A stretch of 64,000 nt of DNA, taken from assembly GCA_963711675.1 (NCBI GenBank), contig CAVQFB010000006.1, forward strand, positions 434,001 to 498,000. Direction: 5' to 3'. Below, piece by piece: positions 34,576 through 44,065 of the stretch. The DNA comes from CAVQFB01 sp963711675 (GTDB taxonomy: Bacteria > Acidobacteriota > Terriglobia > Terriglobales > Acidobacteriaceae). Numbering within the stretch: position 1 is the first letter of the stretch; every line of letters starts with the position of its first letter. Both the position numbers and the translations under genes were made by a program. The notes under the pieces were generated by a model. It made no database searches. It was not told where the DNA came from and saw only the letters and a program-made list of their open reading frames with translations.

Positions 34576-34799
34576 CTATCAATTCTCGTAAATCAATCCG
34601 ATAGGACACTTGGTTGCGCGACCGCGGACATTCGTGACGAGAGTGAAAGTTCGGGGCCGCAGAGAGAGTGGGTCCCCTCCGGGCAAAAGTCCTCGCGGTG
34701 ACTTCGTAGTTGCGCCTAGGTTGCGCGTCTTGCCGTATTTTGCCGCAATCTGCCGAGTTAAGGCCTGCAACTAGTGTGTTTTCAACACTCGGTTTAGGA
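34576..34799 (+). repeat. Right arm of island A (homologous to 57039-57261), with GTTGCGC repeats
   Basis: The segment aligns along its length with the sequence just left of the third att copy; shared blocks include GCAATCTGCCGAGTTAA and TTTTCAACACTCGGTTTAGG. GTTGCGC occurs at 34709 and 34720, 11 bp apart, mirroring the GTTGCGT repeats in the left arm. This is the expected right end of an integrated element, directly abutting the attachment repeat. Confidence 0.65.
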
Positions 34800-34879
34800 C
34801 TCATAATCCGTAGGTCGTTGGTTCGAGTCCAACCGCCGCCACCATGTTTTCTATCGTTTACAAGCCTTGCCTTCCAGGC
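34800..34879 (+). repeat. Attachment-site repeat, copy 2 (junction of islands A and B)
   Basis: Perfect 80-bp copy of 792-871. It contains the tRNA-Met 3' half from the anticodon loop through CCA plus 33-35 bp of island left arm. It cannot form a tRNA because the 5' half is replaced by island right-arm sequence. Confidence 0.8.
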
Positions 34880-35072
34880 TGGTGCCGGCTGGTTGCGTCC
34901 GGTTGCGTTTCTTGATCTTGAGTTCTCGGCGCTTGGGTGCCCTGACTTTGCCAGCATCTTGCTCAGAGCAACTTCCCAGAAGCGTTTCTGGACAGTTCCC
35001 CCCAGGGCGATCGACCCGGGATCGTCACCTCAGGCGTGCAACGTGCTGCGCCGTCTATAATTGCGCGCACTG
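34880..35072 (+). other. Left arm of island B
   Basis: This continues the homology to 872-998 with small gaps. GTTGCGT occurs at 34892 and 34902, 10 bp apart. The arm runs straight into the kinase gene; a TATAAT at 35056-35061 is 12 bases before the ATG at 35073, so the kinase transcript may be nearly leaderless, but no matching -35 was found. Confidence 0.45.
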
Positions 35073-38000
35073 ATGGTGCTCACTCCTGGGACAAAACTCG
35101 GCCCTTATGAAATTCAGTCCCCGCTGGGTGCAGGCGGCATGGGCGAGGTGTATCGCGCCACAGACACGAAGCTCGGCCGCGACATAGCGCTCAAGGTGTT
35201 GCCTGCCGAAATGGCCCAAGATCCCGAGCGGCTTGGGCGCTTTCGTCGCGAGGCTAAGACCCTCGCCCAACTCGACCATCCGAACATCGTCACCATCCAC
35301 TCGGTGGAGGAATCTGACGGCGTCCACTTCCTGACCATGCAACTCGTCGAAGGCCTTCCTCTGGATCGGATGATTCCCCAAGGCGGACTTCCAGTCGAGC
35401 AGATATTCGAAATCGCTGAAGCGCTAGCCGACGCGCTCGCAGCTGCTCACGAAAAAGGTATCGTGCACCGTGACCTGAAACCCGCCAATGTCATGGTCTC
35501 GAACGAAGGCCGCATCAAGGTGCTGGACTTCGGATTAGCAAAAGATGTGCGCGCGGCCAACCTTGGCGATGCCACGTTGACCTCCGACAGCCGGACGCAA
35601 CTGGGTGTGGTGATGGGGACGCCGGCCTACATGTCGCCTGAACAGACTTCAGGCCGTCCACTCGACCATCGCACCGATATTTTTTCTCTGGGCGCAATGC
35701 TGCACGAGATGGCAACAGGGCGGCGGCCGTTCGAAGGAAATTCTTCGGCAGAACTGGTCTCGGCGATTCTGCGGGATGCGCCGCCGTCCGTCACCGATAT
35801 ACGTCCGGATCTACCAAGCGATCTGGCCCGGATTATCCGCCGTTGCCTGGAAAAGGATCCACGGCACCGCGTGCAGACAGCGCGCGATGTGAGCAACGAG
35901 TTCCGCGACCTCGCGCGAACTACGACGCACGCAACGCCGCTTTCTAGATCGCCGGCACACGCCGCCCTCGCTGCCGATTCAGGCTCAGCCCGCACCCCGG
36001 TTCGGGCTGAGGAAGGGTTCTGGGTGGCAGTGCTGCCCTTCAAATACAGTGGCAGCAATGCCGATCTAACGGCGTTAGCCGATGGATTGTCGGAAGAAGT
36101 CATCACCGGGCTTTCGCGCTTTTCCTACCTGCGCGTCATTGCCCGCAGTTCTACCGCGCGCTACGTCGGGCACTCGGTGGATGTCCGCAGCGCCGGCAAG
36201 GAGTTGAATGCTCGCTACGTGATGGAGGGGACGCTTCGGCAGGCGGGCAGCAAGTTGCGTCTCGCCGTCCAGTTGGTAGACACGTCTTCCGGGGCACATC
36301 TTTGGGCGGAGAACTATGAGCGGGCCTTCAGTTCTGACGCAGTGTTCGAATTGCAAGACGACCTTGTCCCGCGAATCGTTTCCACCGTTGCCGACATGAA
36401 CGGCGTTCTGCCCCACAGCATGAGCGAGGGCTTGCGGAACCGCCCACCTGAACAGTTAAGCCCCTACGAGGCTGTGCTGCGCAGTTTCGCGTACACCTAC
36501 AGTGCCACGCCCGTAGAACTAACTGCCGCACGGTCAGGATTGGAAGAAGCGGTGCGCAAGGCTCCCGCCTATGCGGATGCCTGGGCGATGCTCTCGTTCC
36601 TTTGCGGCCAGGACTATGTGCATGGCTATGAACTGCAGGCCAATGCGCTGGACATCGCAGTCTCCGCCGCACGGCGGGCGGTCGAGCGCGGCCCCTCCAA
36701 TCATCTGGCCTATTTCAGTCTGGGCCAGGCCCTCTGGTGCCAGAAAGACTACGACTCGTTCCGCGATGCTGTCGAGCGCGCAGTCGTGCTCAACCCGATG
36801 GACGGGAACTCGGTTGCCTACTTGGGTGAATTGCTGATCTACGCCGGCGGGACGGAGCGCGGCCTGCAACTGGTGCAGCAGGCGAAACAGCTCAATCCCA
36901 ACCACCCCGGATGGTACTGGTTCGCGGATTTTTACCACGCGTTCTCTAAGGGCGACTACCGTGACGCGCTTGCTTTCGCGCTCAAAGCTAAGCTGCGAGG
37001 CAATCCGCTGGCGCCCATGTTTCTGGCGGCTGCTTGCGGTCAGATTGGGGACGTTGAGGGTGGCGCCAAAGCAGTCGCTGATTTGGTCAAATTCCGCCCC
37101 GAACTCCCCGCACTGATGCGTACTCAGGTCGCGAAGGTCTGGAATCCGGAGTACGGCGAACGCTTTATCGAGGGGTTGAGCAACGCCGGATTGGAAATTC
37201 CGGAAATCGGAAGCGCCGCAGTTCTGAAGACCTCGGCCTCTCCCTCCAGTCCGGAAAAAACCCGCGCCTCCGGCGCCTCTCGCGCCGACGAAGGCTTCTG
37301 GGTCGCCGTGCTGCCGTTCAAATACAGCGGCTCTAATCCTGATCTCGCGGCGCTCGCGGAAGGATTGTCCGAAGACGTTGTCACCGGGATGTCGCGCTTT
37401 TCTTACCTGCGTGTTATCGCCCGCAGCTCCACCTTACGCTACGCCAACCAGGCTGCTGATCTGCGCTTGGTGGGAAAGGAACTAGGCGCGCGCTACCTTA
37501 TGGAGGGCAGCGTCCGTCAGGCAGGAGCCAAGGTGCGCATCGCCGCCAGTCTGGTGGACACCAGTTCGGGTGCAGGCCTGTGGACTGAAACCTACGACCG
37601 CCCGTTCAGCCCGGAAGCCACCCTCGATGTGCTCGACGACGTTGTGCCACGCATCGTCGCCACCGTTGCCGACAGCCAGGGAGTTCTCGCGCACAGTATG
37701 ACTGAGGCCCTGCGTGACCGCGATCCCGAATCGCTGACGGCATACGAAGCGGTGCTGCGCAGCTTCGGCTACCATCAGCATGTCAACGCGGCCGAACATC
37801 TCGCGGGACGCATCGCGCTCGAGCACGCCGTCAAGCAGGGCCCGGTTCGCGCCGACTGCTGGGCCATGCTTTCGTGGCTCTACCGTGGGGAGTTCACGCA
37901 CGGATTCAACGCGCGCCCCGACCCGCTGGACCGCGCCCTGGCTGCTGCGCGGCGCGCCATTGCCGCCGACCCCTCGAACCAGATTGCGCACGCGGCGCTG

Positions 38001-39800
38001 GCCTCGGCGTTGTTCTGCCTGCATGATTTTGTCGCCTTCCGCACGGCGGCGCAACGTGCTCTCTCGCTCAACCGCATGGAGGGCTACGCCACCGCATACA
38101 TCGGCTTGCAGCTTGCCTATTCCGGCGACTGGGAGCAGGGTTGCACCCTGGCGGAGCGGGCCACGCAGCTCAATCCCAATCATCCCGGATGGTACTGGCT
38201 TCCGCAGGCACTCAACGCTTACCGCCAGGGGGATGGCCAGCGTGCGCTGGAGTTCGCCCTCAGAATCAACATGCCCGGCCTGTGGACCGCGCAACTTACC
38301 TTGGCAGTCATCTACAGCCAGCTTGGGCAGATGGACAAAGCGCGCGCTGCGGTATGCAGCATTCTGGCCGTGCGCCCGGACTTCGCTACGTCGGCGCGGG
38401 TCGAGCTCGATAAATGGTTCCAGCCGGAAATGATTGAGCAATTGCTCGCCGACTTGCACAAAGCGGGATTGGAAAGCTCCGCTGCAGAGCCACCGAACAG
38501 AATTCCCCAGCCACCGGCGAGCGCAACTGCAACCAAAACAATTTCCGGCGCTACCCGCGCCGATGAAGGCTTCTGGGTCGCCGTGCTGCCATTCAAATAC
38601 ACAGGCAGCAATACAGACCTGAAGGTTCTCGCGGAAGGTCTGTCAGAAGAAGCGATCACCGGACTTTCGCGTTTCTCGTACTTGCGTGTCATCGCTCGCG
38701 GATCAACCGCGAAATATTCCAGCGAGTCTGGAGATGTCCGCGCGATCGGCAAGGAACTCGCCGCGCGCTACGTCATGGAAGGCAGCTTGCGCCAAGCAGG
38801 AAGCAAGCTGCGTCTTGCTGTGCAACTTGCTGATACGGTCTCAGGCGCGCATCTCTGGGCAGAGACGTACGAGCGTACATTTACGCCCGAATCGGTTTTC
38901 GACGTGCAGGATGATCTCGTTCCCCGAATCGTTTCCACGGTCGCCGATCAATACGGCGTCCTGCCCCGGAGCATGAGCGAGACACTGCGCAGCAAGAGTG
39001 AAGAGAGCTTAACCCCACATGAGGCGCTCCTTCGCTCCTTTAGTTTTCTCGAGCGCATCAGTCCCACGGAACACGCAACAGCACGAAGGATTTTAGAGCG
39101 CGCAGTCGAGCGGGACCCGAACCAGGCCGACGCCTGGGCGATGCTGGCCATTCTCTACGACACCGAGTTCGCCGACGAGTTCAATCCCCGGCCTGATCCT
39201 CTGGAGCGCGCCATGGCGGCCGCGCAACGCGCCGTGGATCTCGCTCCCACGCATGCCCTCGGGTACTACGCGCTGGCATTCACTTATTTTTTCCGGAAGG
39301 ACATGGCGTCCTTTCGCGCTGCGGCCGAGCGAGCGCTTGCACTCAATCCCATGGATGGATCGGTCACGGGCATACTCGGAATATGTGTGCACCATGCCGG
39401 CGAGCGGGAGCGAGGTGCGCAGATGGCCGCGGCTGCTATGCAGCTCAATCCGCACCATCCGCCAGTGCTGCACTCCCCAGCCTTTATCGATGCCTACTCC
39501 GAGGCCAAATACGCCGAGGCGCTGGACGTGGCGGCGCGGATGGATATGCCGGGATTTTTCCATGCTGTCGCTCTTCGAGCGGCAGCTCTCGGCCAACTGG
39601 GCCGCCATGAGGCGGCGCAGAAGGCTCTTCGGGAATTGCTCACTCTGCGTCCCGACTTCGCCAACTCGGTCCGCCGCGATTACGAGAAGTGGTGGGACTC
39701 AAAGACAATTGACCATCTGATCGAAGGCCTGCGCAAAGCTGGACTTGATATTCCTGAAGATCAGAAACAAGCTTCCAGGGGTCCTGTTCCTTCCGCTTAG
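35073..39800 (+). CDS. Ser/Thr protein kinase with three tandem TolB-N/TPR modules
   Basis: The product (1575 aa from the ATG at 35073) has an N-terminal PknB-type kinase domain (about residues 10-270) with GAGGMGEVY, the lysine of IALKVLP, HRDLKPANV and VLDFGLA, so it should be active. No transmembrane helix follows. Three copies of one module come next, beginning at nucleotides 36018, 37296 and 38571 (426 and 425 codons apart), each starting FWVAVLPFKY. Each has a TolB-N-like part (GLSEEVITGLSRFSYLRVIA, then GKELNARYVMEGTLRQAGSKL) followed by TPR helices (NPNHPGWYW, DAWAMLSFL). Comparable single modules occur in bacterial adenylate cyclases and kinases as sensor or scaffold parts. The triplication inside one gene is unusual. 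First cargo gene of island B. Confidence 0.88.
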   Translation: MVLTPGTKLGPYEIQSPLGAGGMGEVYRATDTKLGRDIALKVLPAEMAQDPERLGRFRREAKTLAQLDHPNIVTIHSVEESDGVHFLTMQLVEGLPLDRMIPQGGLPVEQIFEIAEALADALAAAHEKGIVHRDLKPANVMVSNEGRIKVLDFGLAKDVRAANLGDATLTSDSRTQLGVVMGTPAYMSPEQTSGRPLDHRTDIFSLGAMLHEMATGRRPFEGNSSAELVSAILRDAPPSVTDIRPDLPSDLARIIRRCLEKDPRHRVQTARDVSNEFRDLARTTTHATPLSRSPAHAALAADSGSARTPVRAEEGFWVAVLPFKYSGSNADLTALADGLSEEVITGLSRFSYLRVIARSSTARYVGHSVDVRSAGKELNARYVMEGTLRQAGSKLRLAVQLVDTSSGAHLWAENYERAFSSDAVFELQDDLVPRIVSTVADMNGVLPHSMSEGLRNRPPEQLSPYEAVLRSFAYTYSATPVELTAARSGLEEAVRKAPAYADAWAMLSFLCGQDYVHGYELQANALDIAVSAARRAVERGPSNHLAYFSLGQALWCQKDYDSFRDAVERAVVLNPMDGNSVAYLGELLIYAGGTERGLQLVQQAKQLNPNHPGWYWFADFYHAFSKGDYRDALAFALKAKLRGNPLAPMFLAAACGQIGDVEGGAKAVADLVKFRPELPALMRTQVAKVWNPEYGERFIEGLSNAGLEIPEIGSAAVLKTSASPSSPEKTRASGASRADEGFWVAVLPFKYSGSNPDLAALAEGLSEDVVTGMSRFSYLRVIARSSTLRYANQAADLRLVGKELGARYLMEGSVRQAGAKVRIAASLVDTSSGAGLWTETYDRPFSPEATLDVLDDVVPRIVATVADSQGVLAHSMTEALRDRDPESLTAYEAVLRSFGYHQHVNAAEHLAGRIALEHAVKQGPVRADCWAMLSWLYRGEFTHGFNARPDPLDRALAAARRAIAADPSNQIAHAALASALFCLHDFVAFRTAAQRALSLNRMEGYATAYIGLQLAYSGDWEQGCTLAERATQLNPNHPGWYWLPQALNAYRQGDGQRALEFALRINMPGLWTAQLTLAVIYSQLGQMDKARAAVCSILAVRPDFATSARVELDKWFQPEMIEQLLADLHKAGLESSAAEPPNRIPQPPASATATKTISGATRADEGFWVAVLPFKYTGSNTDLKVLAEGLSEEAITGLSRFSYLRVIARGSTAKYSSESGDVRAIGKELAARYVMEGSLRQAGSKLRLAVQLADTVSGAHLWAETYERTFTPESVFDVQDDLVPRIVSTVADQYGVLPRSMSETLRSKSEESLTPHEALLRSFSFLERISPTEHATARRILERAVERDPNQADAWAMLAILYDTEFADEFNPRPDPLERAMAAAQRAVDLAPTHALGYYALAFTYFFRKDMASFRAAAERALALNPMDGSVTGILGICVHHAGERERGAQMAAAAMQLNPHHPPVLHSPAFIDAYSEAKYAEALDVAARMDMPGFFHAVALRAAALGQLGRHEAAQKALRELLTLRPDFANSVRRDYEKWWDSKTIDHLIEGLRKAGLDIPEDQKQASRGPVPSA

Positions 39801-40271
39801 TCCATCGCCGTGCTGCCGACTTAAACCGCACATAAGGACGGTCGGCAACGAGGGAGTGATCTGATCCTCGTCCCGAAGGGATCAGTTAGCAACAAATCGC
39901 CTTATTGCATGTGACGCCCGCTCCGCGGCTGTCGGCACCCCTTCTTGTCGGATGGCGCGCATTCAGAAGTTATCCCGGTCCCGAAGTCACCTTCGGGGAA
40001 GTTGCAACCGCAGGGCTTGTCTGTTTCCCACCGCTCCGAAGAAGGACAGGTTGCCGGCCCGCGCTCCATTACACTCCCGGAGAGGCCGGGCGTGTTCCCC
40101 GATCTTGTGACCTGGTGCGACACAAGCGGAATTGCTGGACACCCCTAAGTGGGCGCTTCGCAGGCCATTCCTGCGACAAGGTCCGAATCATTCAACGGTC
40201 TCTGAATGCCGGGTTAGTCTTTGACTTCCCTTGGGCGAGACCCTAACATACGGCGACCGGAAAGTTGCTCC
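39801..40271. other. Intergenic region between the two kinase genes
   Basis: About 470 bp with no recognisable gene on either strand. It contains several GC-rich inverted repeats (for example TGCCGAC near 39814 with GTCGGCA near 39840, and CCCGAAG near 39979 with CTTCGGG near 39991) but no clear terminator. GGAAAG precedes the GTG at 40272. Confidence 0.4.
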
Positions 40272-41702
40272 GTGATCGACCAGACCATTTCTCACTACCG
40301 GATTGCGGCGAAGCTGGGTGGCGGCGGTATGGGTGTCGTTTACAAGGCCGAAGACACCCAGCTCGGCCGCTTTGTCGCGCTGAAATTCCTCCCCGACGAA
40401 CTGGCTGAAGACTCGCAGGCCCTCGAGCGGTTTCGGCGCGAGGCGCGTGCCGCCTCTGCCCTGAATCATCCTAATATCTGCACAATTTACGAGATCGGCA
40501 AACACGAAGCCCAGTCCTTCATTGCGATGGAGTTCCTGGAAGGGGCAACGCTGAAGCACCGCATCACCCAGCGTCCGCTCGAGGTAGGACTGCTTCTCAG
40601 CCTTGCCATTGAGATCGCCGAGGCGCTGGAGGCCGCTCACGCTAAAGGCATCGTTCATCGAGATATCAAACCGGCAAACATATTCGTGACCGAGCGCGGC
40701 CATGCCAAGATCCTCGATTTTGGGCTGGCCAAAGTGACATCGGAACGCAGCAAGGTCACCGACGAGTCGGAGGCTACTGCCGGACCAACTGTCGGAGTCC
40801 GAATAGAGCACTTGACTTCGCCGGGATCCGCACTGGGTACGGTGGCGTACATGAGCCCCGAACAGGCTCTCGGCGAAGAACTGGACGCCCGCACGGATGT
40901 GTTCTCTTTTGGCGTAGTGCTCTATGAAATGTGCACTGGACGTCTGCCCTTTGAAGGAAGCACTTCAGCAGCAATCTTCAATGCAATTCTCAACAAGGTC
41001 CCACCCGCACCGGTGCGCTTGAATCCCGAACTCCCGCCTGAGCTGGAGCGCATCATCAACAAGGCAATGGAAAAGGATCGTGATTTGCGCTATCAGGGCG
41101 CCGCTGAGATGCGCGCTGACCTCAAGCGCCTGCACCGCGACTGGCATCCGTCGTCGCGGCAGCGGGCCGCCGTTACTGACTCTGCCCAACCCGAGCTTGC
41201 GCCTGCGCCCGAACTCGCCAAAGGACCGGCGAAAGGCTTCGGCCTGTCCGTCCTGGCGGGCGCAGCTCTATTGGCATTGTGCGCCGGTGCCATTGCCGGG
41301 GTCTTTTATGGTGAGCGATCTGTGGTGCGACCCGTCCCCACATTTCACGAGCTGACCTTCCGCCGGGGCGCATTGACCGCAGCTCGATTCGCTCCCGACC
41401 CGCGTTCGGCCATCTACAGTGCCTCATGGGAAGGCACTCCGCAGGCAGTTTTCATAAGTTCCCCCAACTCTACTGAGTCTCGCGAGCTCGGGCTTCCCCA
41501 GACGGAGGTCATGGCGGTCTCTTCGGGCGGGCAAATGGCAGTGTTGCGTCACTTTCGAACCGCCGACAATGCCTTTACCTATGTCGGAACCCTGGCGCAG
41601 CTCTCCATCGGCGCCGACGCTCCCCGGGATCTGCTCGACAATGTTGAGGCTGCCGACTGGGCGCCGGATGGCAACGCACTCGCGGTTGTCCATTCGGCGT
41701 GA
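40272..41702 (+). CDS. Ser/Thr protein kinase, sensor domain truncated
   Basis: The product (476 aa from GTG 40272, which places the usual ISHYRIAAKLGGGGMGVVYKA start) has a complete kinase domain: lysine in VALKFLPDE, HRDIKPANI, ILDFGLAKV, the APE-type YMSPEQ. A single transmembrane helix follows at about residues 338-358 (FGLSVLAGAALLALCAGAIA), then the start of a WD40/PD40-like beta-propeller (AVSSGGQMAVL, then AADWAPDGNALAVV). Related kinases carry several hundred residues of propeller; here the frame ends after one or two blades, and the following 100 bp still read as propeller-like sequence in another frame. So the gene has probably lost its sensor part by frameshift or deletion. Confidence 0.75.
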   Translation: MIDQTISHYRIAAKLGGGGMGVVYKAEDTQLGRFVALKFLPDELAEDSQALERFRREARAASALNHPNICTIYEIGKHEAQSFIAMEFLEGATLKHRITQRPLEVGLLLSLAIEIAEALEAAHAKGIVHRDIKPANIFVTERGHAKILDFGLAKVTSERSKVTDESEATAGPTVGVRIEHLTSPGSALGTVAYMSPEQALGEELDARTDVFSFGVVLYEMCTGRLPFEGSTSAAIFNAILNKVPPAPVRLNPELPPELERIINKAMEKDRDLRYQGAAEMRADLKRLHRDWHPSSRQRAAVTDSAQPELAPAPELAKGPAKGFGLSVLAGAALLALCAGAIAGVFYGERSVVRPVPTFHELTFRRGALTAARFAPDPRSAIYSASWEGTPQAVFISSPNSTESRELGLPQTEVMAVSSGGQMAVLRHFRTADNAFTYVGTLAQLSIGADAPRDLLDNVEAADWAPDGNALAVVHSA

Positions 41703-42077
41703 AAACCCAAATCGAATACCGAGATCTGGTTTACCGCTACTGCCACGGGATTCAGCCGTTCTCATTCTTTCAGGTTGGTTACGTCAGAGAAAGGAAAGGT
41801 GAGCATTTATGAAAAGGGTATCCCGGAGAGTCACTGGCAACCCACCTCCTTTCGCTATCCGCTGGCGTGGAACCTGTTCCGCCATCCCATCACACTGACG
41901 TGTGATGGCTGTCGCTGTGCCCCTAGCCAAACCCGCAGAGTCTTAGCGTGACATTCCCAGGATCTTCCTAATCGACTATCCGGAAATTTCGTTCGCAGTT
42001 CTATCGGCCCCATCGAAAAGATTCCAAGGAACTCGGGAACAGACAGCCTCCTCCCCACAGGGAGGCAGAGGAAATTT
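41703..42077. other. Decayed tail of the kinase gene and leader of the next gene
   Basis: The first part (41703-41790) looks like out-of-frame remains of the kinase propeller (FTATATGFSRSHSF in one frame). The rest shows no gene. The last 20 bp carry GAGGAAA, the ribosome site of the GloVer-repeat gene. Confidence 0.4.
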
Positions 42078-43289
42078 ATGACAAACAACGCACAACCAAT
42101 TCGCTTGGGTAAGGCGAGTGCGGCTCTAGCTTTGGCAGTCGCGATGGTTACAGCAATCCTTGTCGCATCGATCCCATCAGCGCAAAGCCAAACTTTTAAG
42201 ACGATCTACACTTTCAGCAGCACAACAGGCGGACTATTACCCAACGGCTTGATACAGGATGCGGCCGGCAACCTCTACGGCACCACCTACGAAGGTGGCA
42301 CTGGACCATGCAAAGCCATCCACTTCAATTACCCTGGCTGCGGGGTGGTATTCAAGCTGACCAAGGCCGGCAAAGAGACCGTCCTCTACAGTTTTACTGG
42401 CAGGAGTACAGGATCGCATCCCACGGCACGCGTCATCCGTGATTCGCAGGGCACTTTGTACGGGACAACTTTCTACAGCAGTTCTTCCGGCTACGGAACC
42501 ATCTTCAAGCTGGACAAGACGGGCGAGAAGATTATGCTGCACCGCTTCACAGGAACGCCGGACGGTGCATATCCGTATGCCGGTTTGATCCGGGACCCGA
42601 ACGGTGACCTCTACGGGACTACGGGCTTTGGCGGCACGTCCGACTTGGGGGCGGTCTTTCAGTTCAAAGGCGGCAAACTGACGGTGCTGCACAGCTTCAC
42701 GGGGTCGCCGGATGGGGCCAATCCATATGCCGGTTTAATCGAAGACGCGGCTAGGAATTTCTATGGCACGACCAGCGGCGGTGGCGTCTATGGGTATGGA
42801 ACCGTGTTTCGGATGACTAAGGCGGGTGATGTGATCTTGTTGTACAGCTTCGCCGGATACCCGGAAGACGGAGACGGTCCCAACGAGTTGATTCGAGACA
42901 CAGCGGGAAACCTGTATGGCACCACCAACGGTGGCGGCGCGTCAGGCTGGGGAACGGTGTTCAAGCTGGATACAAACGGCGTGGAAACCATACTGCACAG
43001 CTTCGCGCTCTCGGATGGGGCGATCCCCGGCGGCCGCCTGGTCAGGGACGCACAGGGTAATCTCTATGGCACAACTAGCGAAGGCGGGATAGAAAAGAAA
43101 ACCTGCAATATTGGCTGCGGAGTCGTATTTAAAATCACGGCGACCGGACAGGAAACGACGTTGCATTTCTTCGACTTCGCCAACGGAGCAAACCCTGTAG
43201 CGGGACTAATTCGCGATGCGCAGGGCAATCTGTACGGCACGACACCGAATAACCATGCTGGCGGCAGTGTGTTCAAAATCATCCCTTGA
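42078..43289 (+). CDS. Secreted GloVer-type tandem-repeat protein
   Basis: The 403-aa product has an N-terminal signal segment (ALAVAMVTAILVASIPSAQSQ) followed by about seven repeats of some 50 residues. Each repeat has the pattern LIRDxxGNLYGTTxxGG ... GTVFKL ... ETxLHSF, known from the choice-of-anchor tandem-repeat GloVer proteins common in Acidobacteriota and some Proteobacteria. The repeats probably build a beta-propeller-like exported structure of unknown function. GAGGAAA precedes the ATG. No link to the catabolic genes is evident. Confidence 0.82.
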   Translation: MTNNAQPIRLGKASAALALAVAMVTAILVASIPSAQSQTFKTIYTFSSTTGGLLPNGLIQDAAGNLYGTTYEGGTGPCKAIHFNYPGCGVVFKLTKAGKETVLYSFTGRSTGSHPTARVIRDSQGTLYGTTFYSSSSGYGTIFKLDKTGEKIMLHRFTGTPDGAYPYAGLIRDPNGDLYGTTGFGGTSDLGAVFQFKGGKLTVLHSFTGSPDGANPYAGLIEDAARNFYGTTSGGGVYGYGTVFRMTKAGDVILLYSFAGYPEDGDGPNELIRDTAGNLYGTTNGGGASGWGTVFKLDTNGVETILHSFALSDGAIPGGRLVRDAQGNLYGTTSEGGIEKKTCNIGCGVVFKITATGQETTLHFFDFANGANPVAGLIRDAQGNLYGTTPNNHAGGSVFKIIP

Positions 43290-43356
43290 AGAGGATGTGT
43301 AAACGCATTCTTTTCTTGCTTACTCGGCCCGCTGAGACGTGAACCGGAGGAGTTCT

Positions 43357-43440
43357 GTGGATTCGTCGCTTGCAGTCGTGAATGGGATGGTTTATGTCGG
43401 CTCGTACGATGGCAAAATGTACGCCTTCGGTCTGAGGTGA
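43357..43440 (+). pseudogene. Detached C-terminal blade of a PQQ-like beta-propeller
   Basis: Twenty-seven codons encode SSLAVVNGMVYVGSYDGKMYAF and end in GLR, the standard last blade and C-terminus of PQQ-like (YVTN/BamB-type) propellers. There is no N-terminal part before it. The gene directly downstream (43499) has an N-terminus and two to three blades but no such C-terminus, so the two pieces appear to be swapped parts of one gene. Confidence 0.55.
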
Positions 43441-43498
43441 AGCCCGAACCACCGGAAATGTATTTATGTCAGATCAGCTGATCTGGTGGAGGTTCATC

Positions 43499-44065
43499 AT
43501 GAAACGCATTTGTAATTTGGCCTTGATTCTCTCTGCCTGCTTCGTATCCGCGGCATGGGGTCAGCAGCCAGCGGTCAGCACAAATTGGAGCGAGTTTCAC
43601 CGACCGAACATGCAGCGCTGGAACCCGTATGAGAAAGTGCTTGGCGTCAAGACGGTTCGGAACCTCCGGCTGAAGTGGAACTACGCCACCGGCAAGCCAG
43701 TGATGTCCTCGCCTGCGGTGGTAAATGGAGTGGTTTACTTCGGTTCCACAAACCACAGAGTGTATTCCGTAAACGCGAGCACTGGCACTAAGCTTTGGAG
43801 TTACCTCACCGGGAATCATGTGTGGTCGTCGCCCGCCGTTGTGAACGGCGTGGTTTACTTCGGCTCGGATGACGGCAACATATACGCCCTGAACGCCCGC
43901 ACTGGCGCTAAGCTGTGGAGCTATGCCACGGCGAACAGCATTCTGTATTCCTCACCCGCAGTGGCAAATGGAGTGGTTTACAGCGCTTCGGATGACGGCA
44001 ACGTGTATGCTCTAAACGCTCGCACCGGCACCAAGCTGTGGAGTTACCTCACGGCAACCATGTGA
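43499..44065 (+). CDS. PQQ-like beta-propeller protein, truncated
   Basis: The product (188 aa from the ATG at 43499, with GGAGG upstream) has a signal peptide (LALILSACFVSAAWGQ) and repeats of about 40 residues: SSPAVVNGVVYFGSxxxxxYxxNAxTGxKLWSY. Complete members have seven or eight blades (400 aa or more); here the frame breaks in the third to fourth blade. At the break, CTCACGGCAACCATGTGAC lacks one G compared with the same place in the previous repeat, which turns GNHVW into TATM plus a stop. The gene is therefore probably a frameshifted pseudogene or gives only a short exported fragment. Confidence 0.65.
   Translation: MKRICNLALILSACFVSAAWGQQPAVSTNWSEFHRPNMQRWNPYEKVLGVKTVRNLRLKWNYATGKPVMSSPAVVNGVVYFGSTNHRVYSVNASTGTKLWSYLTGNHVWSSPAVVNGVVYFGSDDGNIYALNARTGAKLWSYATANSILYSSPAVANGVVYSASDDGNVYALNARTGTKLWSYLTATM

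Larger units (their letters stand above)
792..34799. mobile_element. Genomic island A (about 34 kb) inserted at tRNA-Met
   Basis: The island is bounded by the tRNA-Met 3' half (copy 1, 792-836) and the next copy of the same sequence at 34800. Its left arm (837-998) resembles the sequence right of copy 2, and its right arm (about 34576-34799) resembles the sequence left of copy 3, as expected for elements of one family in tandem. Cargo: an IS3-type insertion, two Oar-like TonB receptors, a HyuB/HyuA catabolic cluster, PLP enzymes, a GntR regulator, an APC permease and a repeat lipoprotein. No tyrosine or serine recombinase was found among its reading frames. The island is inferred from repeats and arms, not from comparison with an empty site. 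Confidence 0.65.

Noticed and set aside
34800..34846. A second tRNA-Met gene
   Set aside because: Only the half from the anticodon loop to CCA is present; the D arm and 5' acceptor strand are missing.
34499..34957. Minus-strand 152-aa frame with the same WTRTNDLRIM motif
   Set aside because: It runs across att copy 2 and is explained by the tRNA repeat and the arm, not by a gene. A similar frame at 56924-57232 is antisense to arm B.
37482..38459. Minus-strand frame of 325 aa in the kinase gene
   Set aside because: It lies within the repeated module, and its composition reflects the codon bias of the plus-strand gene.
39905..40246. Plus-strand 113-aa frame before the second kinase
   Set aside because: It has no ribosome site or protein-like pattern and overlaps the presumed promoter region of the kinase.
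42078..43289. Internal DNA repeats of the GloVer gene as a CRISPR-like array
   Set aside because: The repeats are imperfect, about 150 bp long and in frame; they are protein repeats.
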